From NCBI GenBank assembly GCA_028277745.1, contig JANQFR010000082.1:62001-126000 (forward strand): a DNA stretch of 64,000 nt, in the 5' to 3' direction. The DNA comes from Phycisphaeraceae bacterium. Lineage in GTDB: Bacteria > Planctomycetota > Phycisphaerae > Phycisphaerales > Phycisphaeraceae. Position numbers and translations under genes: made by a program. This document shows positions 1-9,583 of the stretch, piece after piece (position 1 is the first letter of the stretch; the number at the start of each line of letters is the position of its first letter). The notes below the pieces were generated by a model. The model did no database searches. It was not told where the DNA came from and saw only the letters and a list, made by a program, of their open reading frames with translations.

Positions 1-1007
1 AGGATGACAACCGATCCGGCTGTGAGCAGCACCGCCGTGGCGGGCTCAGGAATCAGAGCGACTCGGAAACCATTGATGAGTTGCGCGGTAGCGGGAGCCT
101 GCAAAGCAAATCGGTCGTCATCGAACGCGGCGGCGCTAAGATTGATGCTTGCATTGGTTGAGTTAAAGCCCCCACCCAGACGACGGAACACATCGTCGTC
201 GGGCACGAGGGCCTTCTCAACCTCGACCCACTCAAACACATTGCCGTTCATGTCGTATGCGCCGTAGAAGCTCGCATTGCCGGCTGTCCCGACCGTGGTG
301 ACATTGCCTTGTGTGGTCCCATTCCAGTCGGCGGCTCTGTTCCAGTTGACCACACTTGCGCCGGGGTTGCTGATATCGCCGGCGGCGTCGGCCGTCGCCG
401 GGGCGGGTGCGGCATTCGACATGGTCGCGTAGTTGAAATAGGCGTCTGAGCCGCCATCGTAGAAACCCGCCTTCGTGAACTCGTCCGCATTCGGCAGGAC
501 ATAGCTGTTGGCCACTTGCCGGCTGCTGACGTCAGTCGTCGTGACACCGCTGGTCGTCAGATCGTAGACGCCATTCTCGGTCGTGCTGTCGCCCTGAGCC
601 CCGATGGGTTGGCCATTGTGAAGCCAGTTAACGAACCGCGCGGCGTTGTAATAATTCACGTAGGCGACGGGCTTGTCGCCCATATCGGTCTTGACGGCGT
701 AGGTGTAACTGCCGGACGAACCGCTGCGGGTGATGCCGCCGGTGATCTGGCTGCCCATGTTGGTGTTATAGAGACGGAAAGCGTCGGTAGCCGCCACCGC
801 ATTGAGGAACTCGGCGTACTGGGCGTTGGTCACCTCGGTGGTGGCCACCTGATAATCGTAAGCAACCGCGCCAAAGCCGTTCTGCGAATATGCATCGTTG
901 CCCGCATCCCCGACGGCAGCCCAGGTAAACGAAACCGCGGCGCGGGCCGAGTGGGTCATCAGGGCCAGCAGAGCAAAAGCAGCAGTGAAGCTGAGTCGTC
1001 TAGCCAT
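1..1007 (-). CDS. PEP-CTERM-anchored formylglycine-generating-enzyme-like (SUMF1 fold) protein, partial
   Basis: Open on the minus strand from ATG at 1005-1007 to the left edge of the window, so the C-terminus is missing. It begins with a signal peptide (MARRLSFTAAFALLALMTH, cleavage near SARA). The body reads like the FGE-sulfatase fold: TTEVTNAQYAEFLNAV near residue 60, KPVAYVNYYNAARFVNWL, then YDMNGNVFEWVE and NGFRVAL. The last visible residues, IPEPATAVLLTAG, are a PEP-CTERM sorting signal, so the protein is probably exported and handled by an exosortase encoded elsewhere. The visible part shows no obvious cysteine pair of a true sulfatase-maturing enzyme, so a structural or sugar-binding role is as likely as catalysis. 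It diverges from the LacI gene and shares an operator-like motif with it. Family call is good; function is inferred. Confidence 0.82.
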   Translation of the reverse strand, partial: MARRLSFTAAFALLALMTHSARAAVSFTWAAVGDAGNDAYSQNGFGAVAYDYQVATTEVTNAQYAEFLNAVAATDAFRLYNTNMGSQITGGITRSGSSGSYTYAVKTDMGDKPVAYVNYYNAARFVNWLHNGQPIGAQGDSTTENGVYDLTTSGVTTTDVSSRQVANSYVLPNADEFTKAGFYDGGSDAYFNYATMSNAAPAPATADAAGDISNPGASVVNWNRAADWNGTTQGNVTTVGTAGNASFYGAYDMNGNVFEWVEVEKALVPDDDVFRRLGGGFNSTNASINLSAAAFDDDRFALQAPATAQLINGFRVALIPEPATAVLLTAGSVVI

Positions 1008-1054
1008 CGTCTTCTCCTTCGTGATGCGTTCAGAATTGGCAGGCCTGGACTTGT

Positions 1055-1091
1055 GATTTAGCGATATATCATAAAATCCAGGAACCGTCAA
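1055..1091 (-). promoter_or_regulatory. candidate promoter of the PEP-CTERM gene with overlapping operator
   Basis: Reading leftwards there is a -35 TTGACG (1086-1091), a 17-base spacer and a -10 TATATC (1063-1068), about 55 bases upstream of the start codon. The 16-base segment 1055-1070, GATTTAGCGATATATC, covers the -10 and matches the perfect palindrome in the LacI promoter (GATTCATCGATGAATC) at 12 of 16 positions. This suggests repression by the divergent LacI protein. Assigned by eye only. Confidence 0.45.
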
Positions 1092-1198
1092 TCCCACCGA
1101 TCGAAAACGATGAAAGGCATGCAGCCGAAAACAGGGAAATAATCGCGAAATCTCGATCGCCGAGGACATGCGCGGCAAACAAAATCATTGAGTAGTTA

Positions 1199-1222
1199 GA
1201 TTTATCGATCTATCGATTTATC
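1199..1222. promoter_or_regulatory. overlapping LacI-type operator candidates
   Basis: Two 16-base sites overlap by half: GATTTATCGATCTATC (1199-1214) and GATCTATCGATTTATC (1207-1222). They share the ATCGAT centre and GAT/ATC ends of the operator in the lacI promoter, with 13 and 12 of 16 matches. A further GATTTATCGAAATC continues to about 1228. The rest of the 700-base gap 1008-1705 holds no convincing gene; an 83-codon open frame at 1275-1526 has no ribosome site or recognisable product. Confidence 0.45.
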
Positions 1223-1597
1223 GAAATCTTCCAATCCCCATAGGAAACCTCCCCGGCCCACCATCCACCCCGGCATGCCTGGTTGGCGTAAGTTGCATAA
1301 GAACCAGGAGCATCGATCACGCTCGCCGCGCATGTTGATACAGCCAATCGAAGCTAGGTTCGGATACGCGAAAACACAGGCAACTGGCGTTAAAAGTCCC
1401 GATAACGATCACCGGACCGCCGGGAAAGGGTTCGTCACCGGTCTCGTGCTTCGCTCCGCTCCGATGTTATCGTTAAGCCTCGAGGGACGCCGCGACAAAC
1501 CCGAGGCCCGGGCCTTCGGCAAGTGACCGGCAGGCGGCCCGGCATCGCGTCAAAGCCTGATCCGTCGCCGTTTTTCAGCGTTTCCACACACCCGCCA

Positions 1598-1626
1598 TTG
1601 ACAAAGATTCATCGATGAATCATAAT
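1598..1626 (+). promoter_or_regulatory. lacI promoter with perfect 16-bp palindromic operator
   Basis: A consensus -35 TTGACA (1598-1603), exactly 17 bases, then -10 CATAAT (1621-1626). The spacer contains the perfect palindrome GATTCATCGATGAATC at 1606-1621. A LacI-family operator between -35 and -10 of its own gene is the classic layout for autorepression. It lies about 80 bases before the LacI start. Confidence 0.7.
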
Positions 1627-1705
1627 CTCGTAAACAAGCCTGTTTTTAGCTTTCGAATACCCTCTCATCATACCGCCGGGCCGGGCAGCAGGTCAGAACC
1701 ATCCC

Positions 1706-2800
1706 ATGACGACCCACACGCGCCCCATCCAGAAACCCTCCCTTTCGGACGTTGCCCGTGAGGCGGGCGTTTCGGCCACGCTGGTTTCCCGCATCCTCCG
1801 CGGCAAGCGGGGTAATATCCGCTTTAGCAAGGAGACCGAAACTCGCGTTCGGGAGGTCGCCAAGCAACTGGGTTACGTGCCGCGGCGTGACGCCAGAAAC
1901 CTGGTCACCCGCCGGAGCCACACGCTCGCATTGCTTTCCCCCCAACCCGCGCCCCATGTTCAGGGACGCGACGCCTGGGGCAACCACTTCCTGCACCAGA
2001 TCCTCTCGGGTATCGAGGCCGCCTGCGCCGAGCGAGACTACAACTGCCTGTTCTCATACTGGGCCATCTCGGGCAGCGACCGCTCACACCCGCGCATCAT
2101 GTTGGACCAGAGCGTCGATGGTGTGGTCCTGACCGACTTCACGGCTCCGTCAGTGGTCGAATACCTGCTGGAGGCCGGGGTCAAGTGTGCGCAAGTGGGC
2201 AGCAATGTTGATCCCGAATGCGAAATCGACCGCTACTACGGGGATCTGGAAGCGGCGATCAGCGAGGTGGTGCTCCGCTACTACGACCAGGGCCACCGGC
2301 GCGTCGCCATCTTCAGGCCCGACGGTTTTGGAGCTCTGGGTGTGGCCCAAGCATTTGAAGCCGCCGCCGCGCCGCTGAAAGACTTTCACGCGCAAGTCGT
2401 CCCCTGCGGGCGGATCACGGCAGACAGCGTACGCAGGCTGGTTTTGGACCTGTTGCGTCAGCCGTCCCCGGGTCCGACGGCTTTGATCTGTCCCAGCGGC
2501 ACGTTCGCCCTCGCGCTGGCCACGGAAATGGCCGCCCGCGGCGTACGCTGCCCGGATGACTACGCCATGATCGCCTGGGTCAGCGCCGGTTGGCCGGAAA
2601 CCTTTCTGCCGGATACCGGCGCAGCCCTGTCGACGATCGATTTACCCAATTACGAAGCCGCCCGCCGCGCCGCCGCCGACCTCATCCTGCAGCTTGAAGC
2701 GCCCGGCGCCTTCCGCGGCCCGCAATCGCGAAACCATACCTGGCCCTGCGAAATCAACTGGCGAGACAGTACGGAGCGCTCGCTTCCGGACCGTGCGTGA
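1706..2800 (+). CDS. LacI/GalR-family transcriptional regulator
   Basis: A 364-residue regulator with the LacI helix-turn-helix at residues about 12-58 ([20 protein letters not shown], hinge region near [14 protein letters not shown]) followed by a periplasmic-binding-protein-like sensor domain (about 70-345) for a sugar or related ligand. Length is normal for the family. It is first in a same-strand run with a pseudopilin, a carbohydrate-binding protein and a glycoside-hydrolase-like protein, and divergent from the PEP-CTERM gene. A matching palindrome lies in its own promoter and near-copies lie in the divergent intergenic region, so it probably represses itself and its neighbours until a sugar is bound. 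The ligand cannot be read from the sequence. Confidence 0.92.
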   Translation: MTTHTRPIQKPSLSDVAREAGVSATLVSRILRGKRGNIRFSKETETRVREVAKQLGYVPRRDARNLVTRRSHTLALLSPQPAPHVQGRDAWGNHFLHQILSGIEAACAERDYNCLFSYWAISGSDRSHPRIMLDQSVDGVVLTDFTAPSVVEYLLEAGVKCAQVGSNVDPECEIDRYYGDLEAAISEVVLRYYDQGHRRVAIFRPDGFGALGVAQAFEAAAAPLKDFHAQVVPCGRITADSVRRLVLDLLRQPSPGPTALICPSGTFALALATEMAARGVRCPDDYAMIAWVSAGWPETFLPDTGAALSTIDLPNYEAARRAAADLILQLEAPGAFRGPQSRNHTWPCEINWRDSTERSLPDRA

Positions 2801-2850
2801 CCCCTCAGTCCCGAAGCGGATCGACGCCATTCTCAACGATGGAGCTCACC

Positions 2851-3624
2851 ATGACGCCCAATCCCCGTTTACAGGCTTTTACCCTGATCGAATTACTGGT
2901 GGTGATTTCGATCATTGCTCTGTTGATCGGGATCCTCCTGCCCGCCCTCAGCGCCGCCCGCAGGACGGCGATCATGGCCACCTGCCTGTCGAACCAGAAA
3001 GGCAACGCCCTCGCCCTGGCCAATTACGCCAGCGAAAACAACGACTATTTCCCCTACGGCCACGACAACACCAAACCCCCGCTCGAGGCCAGTTTCCGTG
3101 AGCGGCTTAACCCCTATCTTGGCTCGTATGACGGCCCGGCCGATGTCACGACGCGCCAAATGGAGACCTGGCACTGCCCCGCATTCCCCGAGGGAGAGCT
3201 GGCCGACTGGGCGGATTACGGCGCCAACCCCAACGTTCTGCCCCATGCGGACAGCACCGCGTCGAGCATGAGCCCGGTCCTCTACGACTCACGGTTTCCG
3301 CTGAATACGCATATGGGCTACCGAACGATCGAGAGCCCCTCGGAAACGGTCACCATGTGTGAGACAAAGAGTCGCAATGGCCGCCCGTGGACCAACGCCT
3401 TGCAGTCGCAAGTCAGACCCTACGGCACGGCTTACCGGCACCAGTTCGCCCACTTCCGTACGCAAGGCCTTCAAACCGCGGTGAGCGAGCGCGATTGGGA
3501 TACGCCTGCCGACGGGAGCGCGGGCACCGCTTTCGCTGACGGACACGCGAGAGCGGTCAAGATCGACGACTATTCTTCGTTTAGCGGCGTGGAAAGTTAC
3601 AAGTCCTGGATGGTGAAGCCTTAG
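2851..3624 (+). CDS. type II pseudopilin-like secreted protein (prepilin N-methylation leader)
   Basis: About 257 residues from ATG 2851, chosen because GGAG lies six bases upstream and the product then starts MTPNPRLQ just before the leader [10 protein letters not shown]. An upstream in-frame GTG at 2797 would overlap the LacI stop but adds an improbable leader. The N-terminus is a type IV prepilin signal with a long hydrophobic helix. The C-terminus carries [15 protein letters not shown], the motif typical of the large planctomycete family of pseudopilin-like proteins (DUF1559-related). Such proteins are abundant in this phylum and are thought to be exported; the individual role is unknown. 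A paralogue lies at 53929. Confidence 0.85.
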   Translation: MTPNPRLQAFTLIELLVVISIIALLIGILLPALSAARRTAIMATCLSNQKGNALALANYASENNDYFPYGHDNTKPPLEASFRERLNPYLGSYDGPADVTTRQMETWHCPAFPEGELADWADYGANPNVLPHADSTASSMSPVLYDSRFPLNTHMGYRTIESPSETVTMCETKSRNGRPWTNALQSQVRPYGTAYRHQFAHFRTQGLQTAVSERDWDTPADGSAGTAFADGHARAVKIDDYSSFSGVESYKSWMVKP

Positions 3625-3680
3625 TCGAGGCAAGAGCGCCATTGTCATCGCCTGACCCTGACCAGACATGGAGTTGTATT

Positions 3681-4733
3681 GTGAGACCCCTCATGCACCT
3701 GTTCCACCGTATTTTCCTGCCCGCCTGCGTGGGTGGGGTCGTGCTCGTCTGCTCCGCCGCGGCCGAAGAGCCCGAAGGGACGACGGTTTACGAAAACGAC
3801 TTCGAGCAGACCAAAGGGCTCTCCGCCTGGCCGGGCGGCGCGTCCGTGGTGCTCGACGAAGAAGCCCCTAACTCGGGCAAGTCGTCGATCCACTTCAACC
3901 AGGACAACAACTACGTCGCTTACTGGTACCTGGATGTCAAGCCGGGTTATGCGTACGCCCTGTCCCTGATGATCCGATCCGAGGCCAAGCCGCTCGAACG
4001 AAACGGGGTCAAGATCAACTTCAACAAAGAAGGCGGGGGCAACGGCAGCGCCGGCTCCAAGACCATGAGCTTCGGCAACATCCAGGCCGACGGCCAGTGG
4101 CATGAATTTAAGGGCGGCTTCGCGGTCCCGGCCGATGCGGTCCGGATTCAAGTGATCCTTGACCTGTTCCGGACCCAGACGCAAGTCCATATCGACGACG
4201 TCGCGATTCGTGAGATCGGCCCCGCCGAACCTGGCTGGGAGCCGACGGGCGGGGAAGCGTCATCGACCGCGGGCCGCTCCGACGATGATGCGCCGGCCCC
4301 ATTCGCGAACGGAGATTTTTCCGACGGCACAAACGGCTGGAGCCCGTGGTTCAAGCCCGAGCAGGCGACCTACGACCTCGACAAGGATTACAAGCGTGCG
4401 GGCGACGCCTCGATGCGGATCACCGGCCCCAGTGAGCGGCACATCCTGGCTCAGAAAATCGCCGTCGAGCCCGGCGTGGTTTACAAGATCACCTTCTGGG
4501 CCAGCACCAAAGGCGACGAGGTCGGCGGCTCGGCGGTCGCGCTCGACTTTTTCCCCACCAATGCCGAGCCCCGCCCATATCGCGGCTTGCACCGGATGAC
4601 CGGCGACAAGCCTTGGGAGCAGTTCACGTTCTACGCCGAAGCGCCCGCGGACGCCGAGGGGGCTTACCTGTGTCTGATCCACAACTCGGGAACGATCTGG
4701 TTCGACGATATCCGCGTGGAGGAGGATGAATGA
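3681..4733 (+). CDS. secreted protein with two carbohydrate-binding (CBM4/9-like) beta-sandwich domains
   Basis: Start taken as GTG 3681 because GGAG sits seven bases upstream and the product then opens with a signal peptide (MRPLMHLFHRIFLPACVGG, ending VCSAAAEE). An in-frame TTG at 3642 is less likely. Two similar modules follow, each of the galactose-binding-like fold common in CBM4/9: residues about 30-170 (YENDFEQTKGLSAWPGG to VHIDDVAIREIG) and about 205-350 (FANGDFSDGTNGWSPW to IWFDDIRVEE), joined by a low-complexity linker. No catalytic domain is seen, so it probably binds polysaccharide outside the cell. Its stop overlaps the next start (ATGA), implying translational coupling with the glycoside-hydrolase-like gene. 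Confidence 0.8.
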   Translation: MRPLMHLFHRIFLPACVGGVVLVCSAAAEEPEGTTVYENDFEQTKGLSAWPGGASVVLDEEAPNSGKSSIHFNQDNNYVAYWYLDVKPGYAYALSLMIRSEAKPLERNGVKINFNKEGGGNGSAGSKTMSFGNIQADGQWHEFKGGFAVPADAVRIQVILDLFRTQTQVHIDDVAIREIGPAEPGWEPTGGEASSTAGRSDDDAPAPFANGDFSDGTNGWSPWFKPEQATYDLDKDYKRAGDASMRITGPSERHILAQKIAVEPGVVYKITFWASTKGDEVGGSAVALDFFPTNAEPRPYRGLHRMTGDKPWEQFTFYAEAPADAEGAYLCLIHNSGTIWFDDIRVEEDE

Positions 4734-7330
4734 TGACGCGGACGGTGCGTTGGGTTTTGCTCGGGGGGCTCATGATGGCAGCGGCGCTTGTTGGGTTCCC
4801 CGTGGTGATGGCCGATGTGACGCTCGAAAATGAATATCTGCGGGTCGTGATTGACGAGGCGGGCGGGCGCGTGACGTCCCTGGTCCACAAAGCCACGGAC
4901 TGGGACGCCGCCGACCCGACAGACCGGTCCAAGTGGCAGGGCCTGGCGAAAGACCGGCTGGGGGTCGGGCCAGACGGCGAACTGGTGCGCGATCTTTACG
5001 TCTGGGATGAGCGGTCCGGCGACTCCGTACGCGGGGAGGTCGTCGTCGAGCAGGGCGCCATGGCGGGCACACGCATCGAGAAACGCTTCCGCCTGGATGG
5101 CGAGGCGCTTCGTGTTGAGGCAACGGTGATCGCGGGCGAGACGGAGATCCCCGTTATCGACGTGCACAACTACCTTCCCGGCTTCGGCGCACACAACAGC
5201 CAGGGCTTCTTCTACGCGGATGCAGACGGGACCCACTATTACCGCAAATCAGGCGATGCGCTGGTCCGTGCCGATCGGCCGATCTGGTACGCCACCGCTT
5301 CCGACATGGACGGACTCATCGCCCGCTTTACCGAACCGGCGCCCGCGCAGCTGTATTCATACCTTGGGGCCGGTGAGACAGCCCTCGAGTGGTACTACCC
5401 CAAGCTCGAACCTGGCAAGCGGTTCCGCCTGGCTTACACAATCACCCCCTTCTCTGCCCTATCCATCCCCGAGGAGATGCAGCCCGCGGTTGCGCAGGCC
5501 CGGCAACAGGATGAGGCGGAAGCCGGGCCGGTGGCGCACACGCCCCCGCTGACAACGCAGCGCCCGGTGCTTTCACCCCGTAAGTCCGGATACGCGTTTG
5601 CGAGCAACATCGAGCAGGTGGCTTATGTCGCATCCGAAACGCCGAGCATGATCCATTTCCGGCCGATCAACCCCAGCCATCGACCGGACCTGTACCTGGC
5701 GACGCCGGAAGGCATCACCGTTTACGGCGGGTATCGCGACCTGGAGTTCATGGACGCCGGGACCCAAGAGATCGATGGCCAGGTGTGCCAGGTCACCCGG
5801 GTCGCGATCGGGCCAAATCCCAGCAAATACACGCTCATCTGGCAAGCGGACCCCGCGCTGGGCTGGGAGCCGGGCAAGGAGTTGCAGGGTTTTTTCTGGG
5901 GCAAGTGGAGCCACGGGGAGCAGGCCCCCCAGCCACTGAAGATCCAGGTGGTCGAGGTGCCGCGGGTCAGGCCTTTCAAGACGCTTCCCGTTTGGATGAG
6001 CCAGCCGTCGGACTTGATGGCGATGTGGCCGGACATGCCCGCCCTGCGGGACACGGGCTTCAACTACATCGACCTGTGGACCTACACCCGAGAGGGGCGG
6101 GAACGGGATCAATGGGGCGAGCGGGCGTTGCTCGAGTCACGCCGGCGTATGGCCGACGCCGGGATCAAGCCGATCGCCTGGGTCCGCGAGTGGTGGTGGC
6201 ACGACGGCCAGCGCGACAGCGAGGACGGCCAGGCCATGCGCATCGACGGTAAGCGTGTGAACTCGCTTAACCTCACCTATCGCGGAAAGTACTTCCAGGA
6301 GTTGATCAAGCAGGGTCAGTACCTGATCGACGAAGGCTTTTATTTCCACAGCGTAGACCCGGAAATCTACCGTGATGGCGACAAGATCGACTTCTCGCCG
6401 CGGACCATCAGCGCGTTCCGTGAGTACCTTAAGACGCACGCGCCGGAGCTTCGCTACAAGAGCCCGGTTCGCTTCGAACGATCGCCGGGAGAGCACCCCG
6501 AACTGCATCGGCACTGGCGGGCCTTCAAAGCCCACTGCTACGCGGCCTTCTTCGTTGACTATCGCGCAGCGATGGAAACGCACATGAAAGCTCAGGGCAT
6601 TGAAGCCCCGTTTCGGTTCATGGCGATGACCACCTATCACCGGCAGTGGGACGGTCTCTACGCCTTCGACGATTACCGCGACTCTCCCGTTTACCGCATC
6701 ACGCTTGAGGACCCGAAGCTGCTGGCCGAGGTGTTCGACTATCTAGCGCCGATGATCTACACCGACGTCTACGCCAATTACAATCCCTACGACATGAAGC
6801 TGCCGTGGAAGGACACGATCGTGCTACGTCGGCTGGCGGGCGACAAGGCCGACATTACGCCGCTGCTGTGCGCCGGCTACCCGTTCTTTGATGGCTTCGG
6901 CTCCGACCTGTCCGCCCCGATGCTCAAGGCCAACATGCTCGAGACCATTGCTGGAGGGGGCCGGGGCTTTGGGATCTGGGGAGAGTGCCCGATCGACGCC
7001 CGGGACATGAAGGTCACGGCTGAGGTCGTCGGGATGCTCCAGCCCTTCGAGCAACTGCTGGCGTCCGCGGAGCCGTCGGACCAGATCGGCGTGCCCTCGG
7101 CCAACGTCTTTGCGAAGCGCATCACCAGCCCGCACGGGTCGCTCGTGCTCGTCTCGGAATACTCAGAACACAGGCTGGAGGCGCAGATCACTTGCCCGGT
7201 CAAGGAGGAGTCGGTTGTGGTCGACCTCAGGTCGGGTGAGGTGATTGCACGCCTGAGCCCCACGCAAGACACGTTTGCGGTCACGCTCGAGGATGAACGG
7301 GCGGTGATGTTTTATGTAGGCAAGCCGTAG
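4730..7330 (+). CDS. large secreted glycoside-hydrolase-like protein (beta-sandwich plus TIM-barrel)
   Basis: 866 residues with an N-terminal signal peptide (VLLGGLMMAAALVGF). Residues about 28-260 read like a galactose-mutarotase-type beta-sandwich (LENEYLRVVIDEAGGRVTSLVHK), usual at the front of several glycosidase families. Residues about 420-780 look like a TIM barrel: DTGFNYIDLWTY, KPIAWVREWWWHDGQ, FYFHSVDPEIY, APMIYTDVYANY, LLCAGYPFFDG, GGRGFGIWGECPID. The acidic residues in SVDPE and in IWGECP are candidate catalytic positions by inspection only. A small C-terminal beta domain follows. I cannot assign a GH family or substrate. It overlaps the preceding CBM gene by four bases and is probably under the LacI regulator. 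Confidence 0.7.
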   Translation: MMTRTVRWVLLGGLMMAAALVGFPVVMADVTLENEYLRVVIDEAGGRVTSLVHKATDWDAADPTDRSKWQGLAKDRLGVGPDGELVRDLYVWDERSGDSVRGEVVVEQGAMAGTRIEKRFRLDGEALRVEATVIAGETEIPVIDVHNYLPGFGAHNSQGFFYADADGTHYYRKSGDALVRADRPIWYATASDMDGLIARFTEPAPAQLYSYLGAGETALEWYYPKLEPGKRFRLAYTITPFSALSIPEEMQPAVAQARQQDEAEAGPVAHTPPLTTQRPVLSPRKSGYAFASNIEQVAYVASETPSMIHFRPINPSHRPDLYLATPEGITVYGGYRDLEFMDAGTQEIDGQVCQVTRVAIGPNPSKYTLIWQADPALGWEPGKELQGFFWGKWSHGEQAPQPLKIQVVEVPRVRPFKTLPVWMSQPSDLMAMWPDMPALRDTGFNYIDLWTYTREGRERDQWGERALLESRRRMADAGIKPIAWVREWWWHDGQRDSEDGQAMRIDGKRVNSLNLTYRGKYFQELIKQGQYLIDEGFYFHSVDPEIYRDGDKIDFSPRTISAFREYLKTHAPELRYKSPVRFERSPGEHPELHRHWRAFKAHCYAAFFVDYRAAMETHMKAQGIEAPFRFMAMTTYHRQWDGLYAFDDYRDSPVYRITLEDPKLLAEVFDYLAPMIYTDVYANYNPYDMKLPWKDTIVLRRLAGDKADITPLLCAGYPFFDGFGSDLSAPMLKANMLETIAGGGRGFGIWGECPIDARDMKVTAEVVGMLQPFEQLLASAEPSDQIGVPSANVFAKRITSPHGSLVLVSEYSEHRLEAQITCPVKEESVVVDLRSGEVIARLSPTQDTFAVTLEDERAVMFYVGKP

Positions 7331-7358
7331 CGCGTGAACTTCTCGACCTTCGGCTTGC

Positions 7359-8228
7359 TCACGACGCGTCAACTTCTTTGGGCTGAATGACGGGCTCGAG
7401 CCGGTAGGCCTCGATCGCGGCGCCGCCGAGGACCCGGTCCTGCTCATCGGGAGAGAGCTCGGCGATCGCGCCGCGCACTACCTCATGCCAACGGCGGTAC
7501 TCGGCGGCGACCAGACACACCGGCCAGTCCGAGCCGAACATCAGGCGGCGCGGCCCGAAGGCTTCGAGCACGGCGTCGATGTAGGGCTTAAGCTGCCCTG
7601 GCGTCCAGGCGCGCCAGTCGGCCTCGGTGACCAGCCCCGACAGCTTGCAATACACGTTCGGCCGGCGGGCCAGTTCCCCGATGTGCCGGCGCCACAACGC
7701 GTCGTCCCCCGCGCCCACCCGTGGCTTGGCGAGATGGTCGAGCACAAACACCTGATCGGGGTGCCGATCGACGAGAGTGATGGTTTGCGGCAGGTGACGC
7801 TCGTAGATCAGGATGTCATACGCCAACCCGAAGCGACGCAGCGCCGCGATCCCGCGGTTGAAGTCTTCCCGGAGCATGAAACGATCGTCGGGCTCGCCCT
7901 GCAACACGTGTCGCACGCCGCGGAAACGGGGGTGGCTGATCAGGCTATCCAGCTCTTCCTCGACCGTGGGAGAAACCAGAGACACCCACCCCACCACGCC
8001 GTGCATGAACGGGTGCTGCTCCGCGAGGCTGAGCAACCACCGCGTTTCCTCAAGATTCTGCCGGGCCTGCACCGTCACGACGCCGGCGACGCCGGCAGCG
8101 CGGAGTTCGGGCTTCAAATCTTCGGGCCCGAAGTCGCGGCGCAGCCGGCCCATCTCCGGGCCAATCCAGTCGTACTCCTGAACGTTGTACATCCAGAAAT
8201 GATGGTGTGCATCGATACGTACGCTCAT
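7359..8228 (-). CDS. amidohydrolase-2 family, L-fuconolactonase/L-rhamnonolactonase-like
   Basis: 289 residues from ATG 8228 (MSVRIDAHHHFWMYN). The HHHFW motif at the N-terminus, the histidine in VFVLDHLAKP and the late FGSDWPVC are the metal and catalytic signature of the amidohydrolase-2 lactonases that open sugar acid lactones in fucose and rhamnose catabolism. YCKLSGLVTEADW is also typical of L-fuconolactonase. It lies 265 bases after the Gfo/Idh dehydrogenase on the same strand. That enzyme could make the lactone this one hydrolyses, so the genes may act in one sugar-acid pathway. The 265-base gap between them holds no gene I can support. Confidence 0.85.
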   Translation of the reverse strand: MSVRIDAHHHFWMYNVQEYDWIGPEMGRLRRDFGPEDLKPELRAAGVAGVVTVQARQNLEETRWLLSLAEQHPFMHGVVGWVSLVSPTVEEELDSLISHPRFRGVRHVLQGEPDDRFMLREDFNRGIAALRRFGLAYDILIYERHLPQTITLVDRHPDQVFVLDHLAKPRVGAGDDALWRRHIGELARRPNVYCKLSGLVTEADWRAWTPGQLKPYIDAVLEAFGPRRLMFGSDWPVCLVAAEYRRWHEVVRGAIAELSPDEQDRVLGGAAIEAYRLEPVIQPKEVDAS

Positions 8229-8493
8229 ACTGCGGTCCTTGTCTGCTTGTCTGATTCTCAGACAGGCCTGACGGCCGGGTGACATTCAAGACCGGGGGCT
8301 CGCTCCCGGGCCCGCAGTATTTAAGCTGGATCGGCCTTGAACTCAAGGGCGCGAACGGCAGGCCCGGAGGGCTGAGCCGGGAACGCATCGCTGCGTCCAG
8401 GTCGGTTTGTTTCACCGCGTCGGCCCCACGTGTTCGGTGTTGACCCACATCTAAAGCGGCGAAGCGGGGTCGGTTGCCATCGTCACCCCCCCT

Positions 8494-9582
8494 TCATCGG
8501 CTTGACCTCCGGGCCAACTCCTCGACCGGCCATTCGTCGTACGCCAGGTCGTCCTCGGTCAGCGGCAGGTCGATCCGGTCGCCGCGCACCGCCGAAAGGT
8601 AAGCCGCCAGGTTCAGCTCGGCCGAGCCGTCGGTGTTCGGCAAACCGCATGGCGGAACGTCGCCGCCCTCGATCCAATCGAGATGGCGCTCCAACATCGC
8701 CTCGAAGTCGTCAGCAAAGCCCAGGCCGCGGTCCTTATAAGTCGGCGATTCCTGTCGGCGGCCGCCGGGCCCATCGATGTGCAGCGTGTGCTCACCCTCG
8801 ATGCGGATCACGCCTGCTGTCCCGACCAGGGCCATGGTGTGCGGGGCGGTGACGCCATGCCCGCCGTCCACCAGCCCGAAGCCGCCGCCGGTGAACTTGA
8901 AGTACGCCACGCCGTGATCCTCGATGGCGTGATGGAAGCCCCGCACGTCCCGCACCCGGCATTGCCCCATCACCCACTCGACCGGCTCATCGCGGTGCAG
9001 ACAACGGAAAATATCCAGCCAATGCGAACCCCATTCCGAAAGATCCCATCCCGAGATCCCGGCCATGCACATGACCCGATCGCCGATCGTGCCGTCGTTG
9101 TAAAGCTCCCGGGCGCGTTGGAAGACGGGGTTGTTGCGGCGCTGATGGCAGATGCTGATTTTCACGCCGGTCTCGGCCACCACGCGCCGAACCGCCACCA
9201 ATGCAGCGGGCGAATCCACAAACGGCTTCTCGCAGAAAATCCCCCGCACCCCGGCCCGGGCGGCGTCTTCGATCATCGAACGATGCAGCCCCACGTACGT
9301 GCCGATGCTCACCAGGTCCGGCTTGGCCTCGTCGAGCATCCGCCGGTAATCGGCGTGGCCGGCGGCGGCGGCGAGCCCGTACTCGTCGCGGAACGCGGAG
9401 AGGTTCTCAGGATCAATGTCGGCGGCGGCAACGAGTTGCGTCGCTCCACACCGGCGGTACATATTGCCGTGGGCGTAGCCGATCCCGAAACCGGCCGCCA
9501 GCTTGCCGGCCTGCCCGGAGTTGGGTCTGGCGCCGCAGCCGATCACCGCGGCGCGGTAGCGGGTTGTCCGTGACGATGCCAT
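8494..9582 (-). CDS. Gfo/Idh/MocA-family NAD(P)-dependent oxidoreductase
   Basis: 362 residues from ATG 9582; AAGGA lies eight bases upstream and the start is one base after the ThuA stop (TGAGATG). The N-terminal Rossmann fold shows AAVIGCGARPN near residue 10, followed by the family motif GIFCEKPFVDSP with the catalytic lysine of the EKP signature near residue 115. The second half is the alpha/beta substrate domain (WGSHWLDIFRCLH). It is third in a tightly packed isomerase-ThuA-dehydrogenase operon and so is probably a sugar or inositol dehydrogenase. Exact substrate unknown. Confidence 0.9.
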   Translation of the reverse strand: MASSRTTRYRAAVIGCGARPNSGQAGKLAAGFGIGYAHGNMYRRCGATQLVAAADIDPENLSAFRDEYGLAAAAGHADYRRMLDEAKPDLVSIGTYVGLHRSMIEDAARAGVRGIFCEKPFVDSPAALVAVRRVVAETGVKISICHQRRNNPVFQRARELYNDGTIGDRVMCMAGISGWDLSEWGSHWLDIFRCLHRDEPVEWVMGQCRVRDVRGFHHAIEDHGVAYFKFTGGGFGLVDGGHGVTAPHTMALVGTAGVIRIEGEHTLHIDGPGGRRQESPTYKDRGLGFADDFEAMLERHLDWIEGGDVPPCGLPNTDGSAELNLAAYLSAVRGDRIDLPLTEDDLAYDEWPVEELARRSSR

Positions 9583-9583
9583 C

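Noticed and set aside
1275-1526. 83-codon frame in the gap before lacI
   Set aside because: No ribosome site, no recognisable sequence, and mixed codon usage; the region looks regulatory.
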